From contig CP136063.1 of NCBI GenBank assembly GCA_032622095.1, positions 118,380,723 through 118,444,722 of the forward strand: a stretch of 64,000 bases of DNA. The letters are read 5' to 3'. The position numbers were made by a program, and so were the translations under genes. Source of the DNA: Siphonodentalium dalli (lineage: Eukaryota; Mollusca; Scaphopoda; Gadilida; Siphonodentaliidae). Below the pieces are notes generated by a model. It made no database searches. It was not told the DNA's origin and worked only from the letters and a program-made list of their open reading frames with translations. This document shows positions 12,571 through 24,923 of this stretch, piece after piece. Each line of letters begins with the position of its first letter. Position 1 is the stretch's first letter.

Positions 12571-13387
12571 CTGAGTAAACTCATACCTAAATATTCATTA
12601 CAACATTGAATATAAGGTCTGACGGATAACATCGCTATCTCATTTCCAAGTCCTCGGGATTCCGTAATCTGATTGATTGCGTAAATTATTTTCCGTCCAA
12701 TGAAACCGTATGGGTTAATAAACAAGTGTTAGTGGGCGGAGACTCCCATAATGTCACCTCTAAATATAGTAACAGAGCGGAATTTCTCCGATCGAAAGCG
12801 ATGCTTGCAAATACAACAGAGACAGAAACAATGGCTTCGAAATTATATATTCGGTACGATTCGGATTAATTTGAAGGATGTGCTAGACCTGATAGATAGG
12901 CCTGCGCATGGTACCAACTTGGCCTCCCGTAAATATAAATAGAACTCACTCATGTCCGTGTATTTGATTTACTTTATTGTACCATGGTTTGCAAATCAAA
13001 TTATTTGTCGTAAAAAAGTCATCTGAAAGTTAACACCGAGGAAATGACTTAATTTTATGCTTTTAAATAGTTCTAAAGCATCATTTTTGATGACGACCTT
13101 ATTTTTTGCTCTCGGGTGCAGCTTTTCGGTTGATGCAGCGAGATCATCTCCCGAAAAAGAATAGTCGCACACACGACAAATATTATCTGCTGTAAGTATA
13201 TGTCGCGACACAGGCCATTGCTATTGCGAAGCGCAACAAATAACACGTGGGGACACCAGTCTGTCAATCATCGATGTATTTTTTTAAATCCGTGACGTCA
13301 TTTTTGGGAAGCTCTTCGCTGAATAGAAATGGTTTTGGCGACATAAGCTCCAGACTCTATATTTCAAATATAGAGTCGACGTTCACC

Positions 13388-13520
13388 CAGACTGGGGACC
13401 CACCCACCCAATTTCTTCCGTTTCCGGCCTTTTTTTCCAGGCAATTTTGGACACCCACCCTTTTTTTCCGTTTCAGGAATTTTTTTCCGGTCAGTTTTGG
13501 ACACCCACCCCTCCTAAATT
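13388..13520 (+). repeat. tandem CCACCCA / TTTTTTCCG repeat
   Basis: Three imperfect tandem units of about 57 bp each carry ACCCACCC, then TTTTTTCCGTTTC and a TTTTGGACACCCACCC end. It is the clearest tandem example of the C-tract family. Apparent peptides through it are low complexity. Confidence 0.65.
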
Positions 13521-13831
13521 ATCAATTGAGCAACCAAATAACTGATTATTCTGCATTATCATAATTTATTGCGCGATATTTGAATAGAACAGTGCATAAT
13601 GAGATAACGATACTATTTGAATTTATCATATAAGTGTCATTAATCAAGAAATGTGTCAATATAAACACATTTCTAGAGTGCCAAAGTTTTTATTAACATT
13701 CATTTTCATCATATAGTCACATGATCTAGTCACATGATCACATTTGAGTATTCTACAGAATACATGGTACCACCGTACCGGTACAACACATTTCAGATTA
13801 TTTGATATATTGATATTTGCTATGTGATATA

Positions 13832-13998
13832 CAGTAATCCCCTAATTATTTGACTCCACAACCACAGCAAAATAATGGGTAATTTGTCAGGATTTAGTTG
13901 GAAATATGGCTTGTTGTCATTCATCGGAAAGCTCTCCCCTGAAAAATTACCCATTATTCTGCTGTGGTTATGGAGTCGTTTAAATAGGGCATTACTGT
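13832..13998. mobile_element. Tc1/mariner-type (pogo/Tigger-like) MITE
   Basis: The 167-bp element starts CAGTAATCCCCTAATTATTT and ends with the inverse GGGCATTACTG, with TA on both sides. The TIRs extend for roughly 55-60 bp (CTCCACAACCACAGC against GCTGTGGTTATGGAG). TA target duplication and CAGT ends are typical of Tc1/mariner MITEs. Truncated relatives lie near 42999-43106 and 55700-55807. Confidence 0.8.
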
Positions 13999-14754
13999 AT
14001 TGCTGGAACCAAATTGTTTATCAAAACATGTGGAAATACAACTGTTCATCCCAGTTTATCCCAGTTTGAAGAATAATGCTAATACCAAACACAACCATGA
14101 TATACCCGCGTGACTCTTCTTGGGGCATCTCAGAAACCAGAACTGAGGAAACATGTTATAGCGTGTAATGGCAGGCTGGTAGCCAATGCCTGAAGTAATA
14201 GGCTTCGTAATAATTGGTAATAATATGGATGGATAGCCCAATCTCACTTCTTTTTTGCTCACGATATCATGCAGTGACGATAAAATCTTTGTTACTGTGA
14301 TCAACATTACAAGCTGATCCACATTAGCTTGGAAAACAATTTGAAATTGTTCAAGATTTTATTTGTTTAGATTTTATGTTTTACGTTGTCAAAAGTCTAT
14401 TTTATTCCATTATTTATTATATCTTTATTTCCATGTCACATATGGTCAAGTGTGCTTTCATTTTATTGCTTATTTTCAGCTGAGTTCTGAATAGTTATTC
14501 TTATTTTGTTGTATCAGTAGATGGAATCCTGATTAAATTTTATTTTTCCAATAGCGCAGTTTCCAGTTCTATCAAGTTGAATTTGTGTTATTGTTGGCCA
14601 TTGTGCAACTGATCCAACATCTGGTAACCTCTATATATAGTATAGCATTACTATTAACTATATATGACCTGTTTCTGTTCAAAACACATCAAAATAAGAC
14701 TCAATAGCAGGAATGGAAAAAAAATTTGGCATATGGAAAAAACTGCTTTTTGGA

Positions 14755-14915
14755 CCCGAGAGACACCCACCCACCCCATCATACGTGCCTGGAAATTTGT
14801 TCCGACCCCCCCCCCCCTGACCACCCAGGAAAAAAGTGACCTTTTTCGCAGCTGAACCACCCACCCACCCCGGCATACTGTATGGAAAAAGTGAATGACC
14901 CCCCCCCCCCCCCCT
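14755..14915. repeat. C-tract copy of the CCCACCC repeat family
   Basis: ACCCACCCACCCC occurs twice, around C-runs near 14806-14818 and 14899-14914. The segment is homologous in inverted orientation to the piece at 12490-12570. It has potential to form G-quadruplexes on the minus strand. Confidence 0.55.
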
Positions 14916-14934
14916 AACTTTTGGTCGAAATTTT

Positions 14935-15480
14935 GGACTGAAGTGGCCATCAGTTGGAAATTATCCAACCTTAGGGGGGTTGTCAGGTTGGAGATTTCCA
15001 ACACTTGGAAAGCTTATGTCCTGGTCCGCCCCAGTCAAAAACTGCTAGTTAATTTAAGAAAACAATATTGTCCTACATTTGGTCAACATTGTCATTGGAA
15101 TTGTCATCAGTTGGAAATTTTCCAACCTAAGTGGGGAGTGTCAGGTTTGAAATTTCCAACTAGGAAGGCTTGAGGTTAGTCTAGATGCTAGGATTTTGCG
15201 CTTTTCTTGTTCAGATTTCAAAATGTTCACACACCGGGCCAAATCATGGTTGGCCCGGTGTGTCGTGGTTCCTCCCCCGTGGCCAATAAAAACTGATAAT
15301 TAGTTTAAGAAAACAATATTTTACTACATTTGGTCAAAATTGTGGACTGAAATGGTCATCAGTTGGAGAATTTTTCAACCTAAGGGTGAGTATGAAATTT
15401 CCAACACTAGGAAAGCTTGAGGCCAGTCTAGATACTAGGATTTATGCTATTTTCATGTTCAAAAATCTTAATGTTCTCAT
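14935..15480 (+). repeat. diverged tandem repeat, period ~248 bp, about 2.5 copies
   Basis: CATCAGTTGGA followed by TCCAACCTAAG occurs near 14949, 15104 and 15357. AATTTAAGAAAACAATATT-type modules near 15051 and 15302 are followed by CTACATTTGGTCAA. Copies differ by indels and by the insertion of a hairpin in the middle unit. It is non-coding. Confidence 0.65.
15229..15263. repeat. perfect 14-bp hairpin
   Basis: ACACACCGGGCCAA and its exact reverse complement are separated by the 7-base loop ATCATGG. It is GC-rich compared with its surroundings and lies between two units of the ~248-bp repeat. It resembles a recent foldback insertion or an excision scar. Confidence 0.8.
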
Positions 15481-15611
15481 ACCAGGTATATAGAACCATG
15501 GTTTATGAATATGTAGGCAACTAGGCCTTAGAATATATATGACACAACAAAAAAGTTCACAAGTGGTTAACGCTGTATTTATACTGAATCCTCATTGACG
15601 AGTGTTTCCGC

Positions 15612-15684
15612 GGGAAATGTTCAGATAATAAGTTCAACAAACAGCCATAGTCCCCTTGTTGAACTTATCATTTGAACATTTCCC
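15612..15684. repeat. 27-bp inverted repeat
   Basis: GGGAAATGTTCAGATAATAA continuing to GTTCAAC (15612-15638) pairs with 15658-15684 with two mismatches, around a ~19-base loop. It is probably a foldback MITE. No target duplication was resolved. Confidence 0.75.
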
Positions 15685-15699
15685 ACCATTGAATACGAA

Positions 15700-17329
15700 T
15701 CCTTCTGCATTTAAATGATATGTCTGAATTTATGTCGTCTGCTTACACCCCCTGAACATCTCCTAAGATGAATACTATACCATTCCAATGTATTATATTC
15801 TAACTGATGAGAGAATCAGTTTAGTAAAGAAAGGGTTAACCTGGAATTATGACATGTTAACATGCCTAAATGACTCTATATATTCAATTAATGTGCAACA
15901 ACGCATCTAGCTATATACTCTCCATATGGCTAGTCACAAGGTGTGCTGGTCATGCACATATAGGAGATTACCTTCCAAAAGTTTCATCGCATTCTGAATA
16001 CCACATCCGAAGATAATTTCGAGCTCATAACTTTGAGCTTTGATGGTGGGTTCCTCGACTAGAATCAAATATTTTGTTTACCCCCGAAGCAAATGAAATA
16101 GTAATTTAGGAGCGTTAATTCTGATTGTGCATCTTTAACTTGTTTTTGATTCATCTCTTTTTTCTTATGTGGAGACAACCACACCAGGTCCTGGGGAAAA
16201 CATGATATGTCAGGAAACTGAACGTAGCTGCAACCTTTCCCCCCAATTGTGTTTCATATATTTTTTATAAATTGATAAACAGATAGTGATTTAGTAAATG
16301 GTGGATAAATTATTAAATTATGGACTCATGTCTCCCATTAGACTTTTACAATGATAAAACACTCTTAACGTTATAACAATAATTGGCCGAAACCGACGTA
16401 ACAAATAAATGTAATTCTATGCACCTTATATTCAATGATATTCAGCTTCATTGCGCATCGCATCAACAGTGAGGACTTGAATGTACATATATCAGTACAT
16501 ACTGGGACTAATATAACTCTTGTGTCTGACTTGCCATGCGTGTGATTTTCATCCATGTGCATTTTGACTTTTGTGTTGATAAAATAATCGGAGAACCGAA
16601 TCACACAGTTTAGAAATATAGTTCTTCCGTTTTAGTGGGACTTTTCAAACTTAAGGTTCAAAATTTATACAAATTTTGTTTGATTTTTTGTGTGCTTAAC
16701 AAGAGCAGTATATTGCTCTGTTCGCTTAGTATATATCTTAATTTCGCGGAAGTCCACCAAATGTGGGTGAAATGTAGCACCATATTATTTATTCTAATGC
16801 TCGTTGTGTTTACACTGTTTTAAACTTTGAGAGGATTGTAATTCCCGTAATTTATTTAATGTATTACATTTATATCTTCAATGTTAATTAATCTATTTAT
16901 TTTTTATTTATTGACACACATAATTACGATCACAATGGAGAATTCATCGTAATTTGCGTTGTTAGTCGAAAATCTACGGAATATTTTCAACGGAAAATGC
17001 CGAATACAGTTCGCGAGGTCAACTGAGTTCGCATACTTTTAAAAATTTGTAAACATTGCGGTAAATGTCTCTTTTCGCATTAAATTACCACTTTCAATTC
17101 ACAACTGATGTGGGTTTCAGATCAAATAGCATGTCTTCTGCGGAAAATATCCGTTTATTGTCGCAATTGTGATATTTTATTTCATATAATTGTGGATTTA
17201 TTTGAGCGGGTCATTAACGCTTAACTCGTGTCATAAGAAGGCTATGCGCGCGATCTCGGACTAAAATCCAGCATCTCGCCATACCAATATCTTAGCTGGT
17301 TTTAATACGAGAAGACTTGGACTAGGTAT
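15700..17329. other. gene-free stretch
   Basis: No coding frame above noise and no RNA gene. The frame at 16371-16604 (minus) has no recognisable domain. Confidence 0.45.
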
Positions 17330-17780
17330 TGGTATGTCTTGAAAGCTGCATGGCCACTGGCTATGTGTATATGTATACCTGGAGTGACTTTATAGGCATG
17401 GGTGGGTGTATATCTTTAGTGGCTATAATGATCATTGGTGTGGCCAATATGTGCATATGGAGTAACCATACGGCCAATTGTGATGCGCATTGGTAAACAA
17501 TGTTTGACTATATGACCACAAATGTGGTTATGAGTATACACCGAGTGGCTGAATTGTCATGAGTGAGGTGTATATGCAAGCCTGGAGTGTATCAATGTAT
17601 ATAACCGGTGTGCTTGCGTGTTGACTTTTGGCTATATAGTCAAGTGCGTGGTGTACGAGTATACTTAAAGTATGTATGTATGGTTAATGGGTGGGGTGTA
17701 TGTGTAAAAAGCGAGTGGCTACATGTCATGTATGTGGTGTTTATGTATGTATAGAGCGAGCGTATGATCATGGATGTGTT
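17330..17780. repeat. degenerate GT/TA-rich tandem repeat
   Basis: The block repeats imperfect phrases such as GAGTGGCT, GTGTATATG, ATGTATG and GGTGTATATG at irregular 50-65 bp spacing. It looks like an old minisatellite. Confidence 0.5.
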
Positions 17781-20700
17781 TTACATGTGTAAATTTGGGT
17801 GATTTTCGCTTTACACAATAACCCAGGGATATGTTAATCGATATAGAGATAATATCAGAGAGTTCTACATCCTGTTGGTGGGTTATATGCACAATGGGGA
17901 AATGGTTTTCCTGACATTAGTCATTTCGATTCCAATGAGCTACAATTGTATTGGCCTGAGTAGCCTCATAATAATGCCCCTTTCAGTTCAGTTTCAAAGT
18001 TCTGTCCATTTCCGTACAAAAGACATGGTCAGAATCCCAAAAGAAGTTTTTGGCAAAATTCCATACTGCATCCTTTATAATTAATTTGTCATGCCTCATA
18101 AGTAACATGGTTAATACAAAGTGAGTCACAATTTGCTACCTTTTCTGAACACCAGAGAATAATATTCGGGATATCTATGAAAAATAAACATTTTTGCCAA
18201 ATTTGGTTGCCATTTTGCAAACCATCTTGGGTAATTTTGTCCAAAAACAGATCAGTGTGACCCATTTAAGACAGATCAAAACAATAAACACCTTCGATAC
18301 CAAAGATAGTTCCATTTTACTTGAGAAAATTGTCGTAACCTGAAAAGTTAATTTTTCCCGATTTTGATGTCAAGTTTGTGATAGAATAATCCAATAATTC
18401 GGGTAATGTCAGTGTATAAAATTGTAACAATTAACCAAGGTGCATCAAAAAAGTAATGTTTCATCAACCACAACTTGTACGCGGTTGTATGACTCGCTGG
18501 GGCAATATTTACATTTTTTCCATATGACCAAAATCCCAAAATGGTGATTGTTGGTGAATTTTTATATCGAATCTTTAAAGTGATGTGAAACACTCCGGTA
18601 GGGTGACCAAATGGATATGGAGAATAATCTTGCTCAAAGTAGTTATTTTTGTACGAATATTAATCCAAATTGACAACACACACCGTCATTCTTATGTATT
18701 ACTTAAATGCAATGACTCTAGATGGCGAAATCGTTTACGTTATATAGTTTATCGCCGATTGTTGCGTCCCGAATTGAGGTGTAAATATTTACAATTGAGC
18801 GTTGTTCAGACGATGTTTTCTATGGAGTGGTATGGTCGATTCATTTGAAATTTTCTGTGATCTTAGTAGGATGATACATTCCCAAGGTTAGCATAGCGCA
18901 GGAGTACTAACGTATAAGTTTATCACACTCGAACAAGTACATAATATGTCTTTAAGGGATCGTAGATGACAGCTAGGGAGCCCCTGAATGGCATATTTCA
19001 TTGCTCCAATGGTCAGTTAACAGGACCAATACAAATAAAGTTATAATTCTCAAAAAGTTCCAAAAGGCAGAAACTGATTTTGAAGATGTGAAAAAACGTC
19101 AAAATTTGGCATCCATTATGGCGGCCATTTTGGATTATCGTAGATGAATTGGATGCGGATACAAAGGCGGACATCCATGGTATCGCTTCCATAATCCCCA
19201 GTGTCTATATATCCTTTAATACACAATGGATACCCCTAAATCTCCAATTTTCGAAATGTCAAGGTCAATTTGAAGGTCAAGGGGTCACCAAAATCCTGGA
19301 ACCAGCTAACTGGTTAATGTGGACCACATACCCAACCAAACCCGGCCTGAAAGTTTCATGCTTTGATCCAAAAGTGAACGATTTTTTGTTAAGGTACTCC
19401 ACTATGTTAATCATTCCTGTCGGGCCGTTAATATACCAACATGTTTTTTTAGGGCGTTATGGTTTATTTAGTTATGACATGAATGATTAACAGCCCGAGG
19501 GCCTATATCACTGTGAACTGTTACATCGGAAGTCGTTCTATAGCCGGTATTGTGGTGGTTCTTGACTGATTTGTTACGGTTCCTTATGATATACCTTAAA
19601 TACATTAAACTTTCTCGAACGAACAGAGGCTGCATAAGTGCCGTTTTACCGAAACCTGAACTTAGATCACAATAAACTCGGATATAGCGAGTTAACTTGT
19701 AATTATCAACATGTAATCACTGAAAATCAAGCCTTGTAAACGTAATTTCTTTGTTTTCGGTAGCATACCGACTGTGAAACGCATTCTGAAGACGAACACT
19801 GAGTATAAATTGTACCTGTGTTATTCTTCTGTAAAATAGCTCAGGAAATATCCCGATGTGTGTCGATAATTTGGAGCATTAGCCGCCTAATCACAACTTA
19901 TGCGTGTTACTGTTCTATTTCAAGGTAATAACGGCTGTGACGGTTCTTTACGTGATAATTATTCGAACGATATCTGCACTTTTGGGATCATTTAATTGTG
20001 TGTAACAAACGTTTAATACCCGATAAGGGTTGCAGCGGACGTTACCTACATAATCCAACAAGTGTATTATGAAATAAGAGTATATATAGCTATCTAGTAT
20101 AACAGAAGCTTAAGTGGCATTACCTTCACTTCGAGTGGCAGATACAACATATTGAAAGTCATGTCGGGTATATCTGGGTATAGGATCATATATAATCGTG
20201 TACGCCCGCACAATTGACCAAATGAAATTAGACATCTACTGTCATGATAATCTGTTAATAACTTAATTTAAATGGACATGACTCATTCGAGCTTACAAAT
20301 TTTGTCTAAGTAATTTCTAAGGATGTATAATACAAGAAATGTTGATAAGTATATATACCACAGAGTGCCCCTTGGGTTGGTACATGTATTATTATTTTTA
20401 GTCTGTCCCGAATAAGCAAACATGAATATTTTTATTTTCTGCTGGCTAGTGAATAGTCATCTGTAGATCATATCATCTGTTGTTGAACATAGTAGACATG
20501 CCAGCTTACAATTGCAGGACATAAGGCCATTGGAGCAATTGCATTGGTACCCCAACATTCTTAAGGGGTTACCACAGGCAAGCATTGTAAGAAAGGAGCA
20601 GAACGAGGTGAGCACATGCATTCAGAACGTCCGATGAGCTGCGCCCATTGTGTTACACGAGCATGCACGGGGCAGTGCGACCAACCAAGAGGCACGAATG

Positions 20701-21069
20701 CATAGTCAATATATGCAAACTCTATTTTGAATGAACGTTTAATTCAACAATTAAAACACAGAGAGAAAAACAGGTTAAGAGATCGCTATCCAATGATCGG
20801 GCGCAAGCACCCAACGTGATACCATACTTTATAAAATATTAAATATACCAGTGTGTATATATATATATATAAGAATAAATTGAAAGCATGGCTTAGAAAA
20901 ACATTATTGTATTGTAACTAGGCCTTTCACAGCTACTGCTGATCTTCAGGTTACACAATGTATAATATCATAATGTATAATGAATATTAACGTCACTTCC
21001 GAATTTTGGTTTCATTGTGACGTCACTTCCCTGGATATTTATTCCAGTGATGGTTTTAAGTTTTTTATA
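17781..21069. other. gene-free stretch with old dispersed repeats
   Basis: 18.1-18.6 and 19.0-19.4 kb hold diverged dispersed repeats of the kind with CCAAAATGGCGGCC-like and TCAAGGTCAA phrases. The 113-codon frame at 19149-19490 runs through such a repeat (FEGQG encoded by GAAGGTCAAGGG) and is not called. No RNA gene was seen. Confidence 0.45.
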
Positions 21070-21880
21070 TCTATTATATATTTTGGAAGATCTTCTGTGT
21101 GTGTGTGTGTGTGTGTGGTCTGTGTGTGTGTGTTCGCGATGAACTCGAAAACGGCCGACCCGATTTCGATGAAACTTCGTATGTGAGGGTACTATCGGTC
21201 GGGAAGTGGCATAGGCATATTAATTTTCAGATCCGATGTCAACTTTTCACGTGCCGAGGTCAAATCTGTTTTTACGCTGTGTTACGGGACTTTCATTTGA
21301 GTTCGGTGCTTACAAATCAATTCGAAACAGCGCGAATAATAAAATGCCAGTCATAATAATGACACTGTGGGAATATTTCGTGTTTCCTCTTTCCAACGAT
21401 ATATAATGCGTATGTATCCGTTTTAGTTATCTGCCTCAATTATCAAGAAGAAGTGGTAGTATCTTCCATCAGGATAAAAACAATGCGTAACTTCTATGAC
21501 GTCGTTAGAGGCCATAACGTCATAACGTTAGATCACGTTAACGCTTAATCGGCCGATGCATTTGACTGTTTCAGACGTCTTGGCGATATCTCGGGCACCG
21601 ATGGTAGTTTATCTTTACGTTGAAACTTGATAATTAATGAGCGTGTGTATATGAGGCGCGTTTATATACTTGAGTGGAAATCAAATCGGGTTAAACTGGC
21701 GGATTTTTACGGACGAAATTTGATGCATAGGGTATCTCGGTATCCGCTGGCCGATTTCCCGGTATCCGCTGGGCCGATTTCCACCATTTTTGGGGTGTTG
21801 GTGTTTGGCACCACCTGACCTTGACCTTCAAAATGGTCACTTCAAGGTCAAAGCCCGGACGAAGTCGGGTCACCTTCTAG
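21070..21880 (+). mobile_element. Helitron-like non-autonomous unit 1
   Basis: The unit starts TCTATTATATATTTTGGAAG directly after an A and ends CCTTCTAG. The hairpin-forming CCCGGACGAAGTCGGG lies a few bases before CTAG. TC at the start, a short 3' hairpin and CTRR at the end are Helitron hallmarks. A (GT)n tract follows the 5' end, then a conserved AACTCGAAAACGGCCG module. No RepHel coding region is present. Confidence 0.7.
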
Positions 21881-22827
21881 TCTATTATATATTTTGGAAG
21901 ATCTGTTTGTGTGTTTGTGTGTTTGTGTGTGTGTGTGTAATCGATGAACTCGAAAACGGCCGTCCCGATTTCGATGAAACTTGGTATGTGGGGGTATTTT
22001 CGGCCGGGGGGTAACATAGGCCTATTGATTTTCAGATCCGAGGTCAACTTTTCACGTGCCGAGGTCAAATCTGTTTTTACGCTGTGTTACGGGACTTTCA
22101 TTTGAGTTCGGTGCTTACAAATCGATTCGAAACAGCGCGAATAATAAAATGCCAGTCATAATAATGACACTGTGAGAATCTTTCGTGTTTCCTCTTTCCA
22201 ACGATATATAATGCGTATGTATCCGTTTTAGTTATCTGCCTCAATTATCAAGAAGTGGTACTATCTTCCATCAGGATAAAAACAATGCGTAACTTCTATG
22301 ACGTCGTTGGAGGTCATAACGTTAGATCACGTTAACGCTTAACCGGCCGATGCATTTGACTGTTTCAGACGTATTGGCGATATCTCGGGCACCGATGGTA
22401 ATTTATCTTTACGTTGAAACTTGATAATTAATGAGCGTGTCTATATGAGGCGCGTTTATATACTTGAGTGGAAATCAAATCGGGTTAAACTGGCGGATTT
22501 TTACGGACGAAATTTGATGCATAGGGTATCTCGGTATCCGCTGGCCGATTTCCCGGTATCCGCTGGGCCGATTTCCACCATTTTTGGGGTGTTGGTGTTT
22601 GACCCCACCTGACCTTGACCTTCAAAATGGTCAATTCAAGGTCAAAGCCCGGACGAAGTCGGGTCACCTTCTACAATGTCAAATCGGGTAAAACCGGATG
22701 GATTTCGACGGGTACTTTTGTCGGGTACTTTTGTTCGGGCAGTGTTTTGGACGGGTCAAATCGTGACCCCACTTGACCTTGGCCTTCAAAATAGACAATT
22801 CAAGGTCAAAGTCGGGTCACCTTCTAG
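21881..22827 (+). mobile_element. Helitron-like unit 2, head-to-tail with unit 1
   Basis: TC of this unit directly follows CTAG of unit 1, so the join is CTAG|TCTATT with no spacer, as expected for tandem Helitron insertion or rolling-circle products. An internal CTAC replaces CTAG near 22671, after which a ~155-bp extra tail with its own GTCGGGTCACCTTCTAG end follows. A T-rich (TA)n run comes next, consistent with A|T target preference. Confidence 0.7.
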
Positions 22828-22903
22828 TATATATATATAGAGGTAGGATTTTTCACGAGGTGAATCGCGACGCGATCAGGCGTACAGGCGATCAGGCGTA
22901 CAT

Positions 22904-23250
22904 GCGTACAAATTTGCGGTTTTTATATACTAATTCAGAACTCGAGAACCGTTTGACCGATTAATTTGAATCTTCGTATGTGGAACTAGTTTGACCCGGG
23001 GAATATTTATACGCTACAGACAATTTCGTGATGCGTGATCTTGACCTTCAAGCACTTTACATTGAACGCGCATTCCGTGGAGTAATGGGGATATCCATTT
23101 GAAATTTAGTTTGTATAGGTATAAGAGGACGGAACACTTTTATCTGCATGGTCACATTCCAAATAGTATTTCCATCACGTGCAGTTTTGAGAAATATGGC
23201 CCGACCGGTTCACGAACTAATGTCGTGACCCGGAAAATTCACATATTACG
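22904..23250 (+). repeat. left terminal inverted repeat of the satellite island
   Basis: It starts GCGTACAAATTTGC and contains CAGAACTCGAGAACCG, GGGGAATATTTATACGC and GGACGGAACACTTTTATCTG. All of these recur in inverted orientation at 30945-31312 with a modest number of mismatches. Confidence 0.8.
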
Positions 23251-24923
23251 CCATTTAATGTGGTGACGAGTAACTATAACGGCCTTGCTCTTCACGATTT
23301 CCACAACACAGGCAGGCCAGGTAATTCTGTACAGGATTTCCGCCACACGCAGTTGAGATTTTCAAAAATTGGGTCAGGACGGATCACGAAATAGAGTCGG
23401 GACCCCGAAAATTCACAAATTACGCCATTCAAATTGGTGACGAGTAAGTATCACGGCCTAACTCTTCGTGATTTCGATATCACAGACAGGGGCAGGCAAT
23501 TATGTACAGGATTTCCGCCACACGCAGTTCAGATTTTGAGAAATTGGGTCAGGACGGGTCACGAAATAGATTCGGGACCCCGAAAATTCACATATTACGC
23601 CATTAAAATTGGTGAGGAGTAAGTATCACGCCTAACTCTTCGTGATTTCGATATCACAGACAGGGCAGGCAATTCTGTATAGGATTTCCGCCACACGCAG
23701 TTGAGATTTTAAGAAATTGGGTCAGGACGGGTCACGAAATAGAGTCAGGACCCCGAAAATTCATATATTACGCCATTTAATGTGGTGACGAGTAAGTATA
23801 ACGGCCTTGCTCTTCGTGAGTTCCACAACACAGGCAGGGCAGGCAATTCTGTACAGGATTGCCGCCACACGCAGTTGAGATTTTCATAAATAGGGTCAGG
23901 ACGGATCACGAAATAGAGTCGGGACCCCGAAAATTCACATATCACCCCATTAAAATTGGTGAGGAGTAAGTATCACGGCCTAACTCTTCGTGATATCGAT
24001 ATCACAGACAGGGGCAGGCAATTCTGTACAGGATTTCCACTACACGCAGTTCAGATTTTGATAAATTGGGTCAGGACGGGTCACGAAATAGAGTCGGGAC
24101 CCCGAAAATTCACATATTACGCCATTAAAATTGGTGAGGAGTAAGTATCACGGCCTAACTCTTCGTGATTTCGATATCACAGACAGGGCAGGCAATTCTG
24201 TACAGGATTCCGCCACACGCAGTTCAGAAGTTGAGAAATTGGGTCAGGACGGATCACGAAATAGAGTCGGGACCCCGAAAATTCACATATTACGCTATTA
24301 AAATTGGTGACGAGTAAGTATCACGACCTAACTGTCCGTGATTTCGACATCACACACAGGGAAGGCAATTCTGTACATGATTATTTCCGCCACAACCAGT
24401 TAAGATTTTGAGAAATTGGGTCAGGACGGGTCACGAAATAGAGTCAGGACCCCGGAAATTCATATACTACGCCATTTAATGTGGTGATGAGTAAGTACCA
24501 CGGCCTTGCTCTTCGTGATTTTCACAACACAGGCAGGGCAGGCAATTCTGTACCGGATTTCCGGCACACGCAGTTGAGATTTTCAGAAATTGGGTCAGGA
24601 CGGATCATGAAATAGAGTCGGGACCCCGAAAATTCACATATTACGCCATTAAAATTGGTGACGAGTAAGTATCACGGCCTATCTCTTCGTGATTTCGATA
24701 TCACAGACAGGGGCAGGCAATTCTGTACAGGATTTCCGCCACACGCAGTTCAGATTTTTAGAAATTGGGTCAGGATGGGTCACGAAATAGAGTCGGGACC
24801 CCGAAAATTCACATATTACGCCATTAAAATAGGTGACGAGTAAGTATCACGTCCTAACTCTCCGTGATTTCGACATCACAGACAGGGCAGGCAATTCTGT
24901 TCATGATTTCCGCCACACGCCAT
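23251..24923 (+). repeat. satellite array, forward orientation, ~10 monomers
   Basis: Monomers of ~175 bp carry CACGAAATAGAGTCGGGACC, CCGAAAATTCACATATTACG and CGCCACACGCAGTT. Monomer types along this arm run roughly A-B-B-A-B-B-B-A-B-B, where A has GTGGTGA and B has ATTGGTGA. No fixed higher-order period is evident. Confidence 0.85.

Noticed and set aside
19149-19490. 113-codon frame
   Set aside because: It lies in a dispersed non-coding repeat with TCAAGGTCAA phrases.
21097-21135. TG-rich coding frames (CVCVCVV peptides)
   Set aside because: Plain GT microsatellite within a Helitron-like unit.
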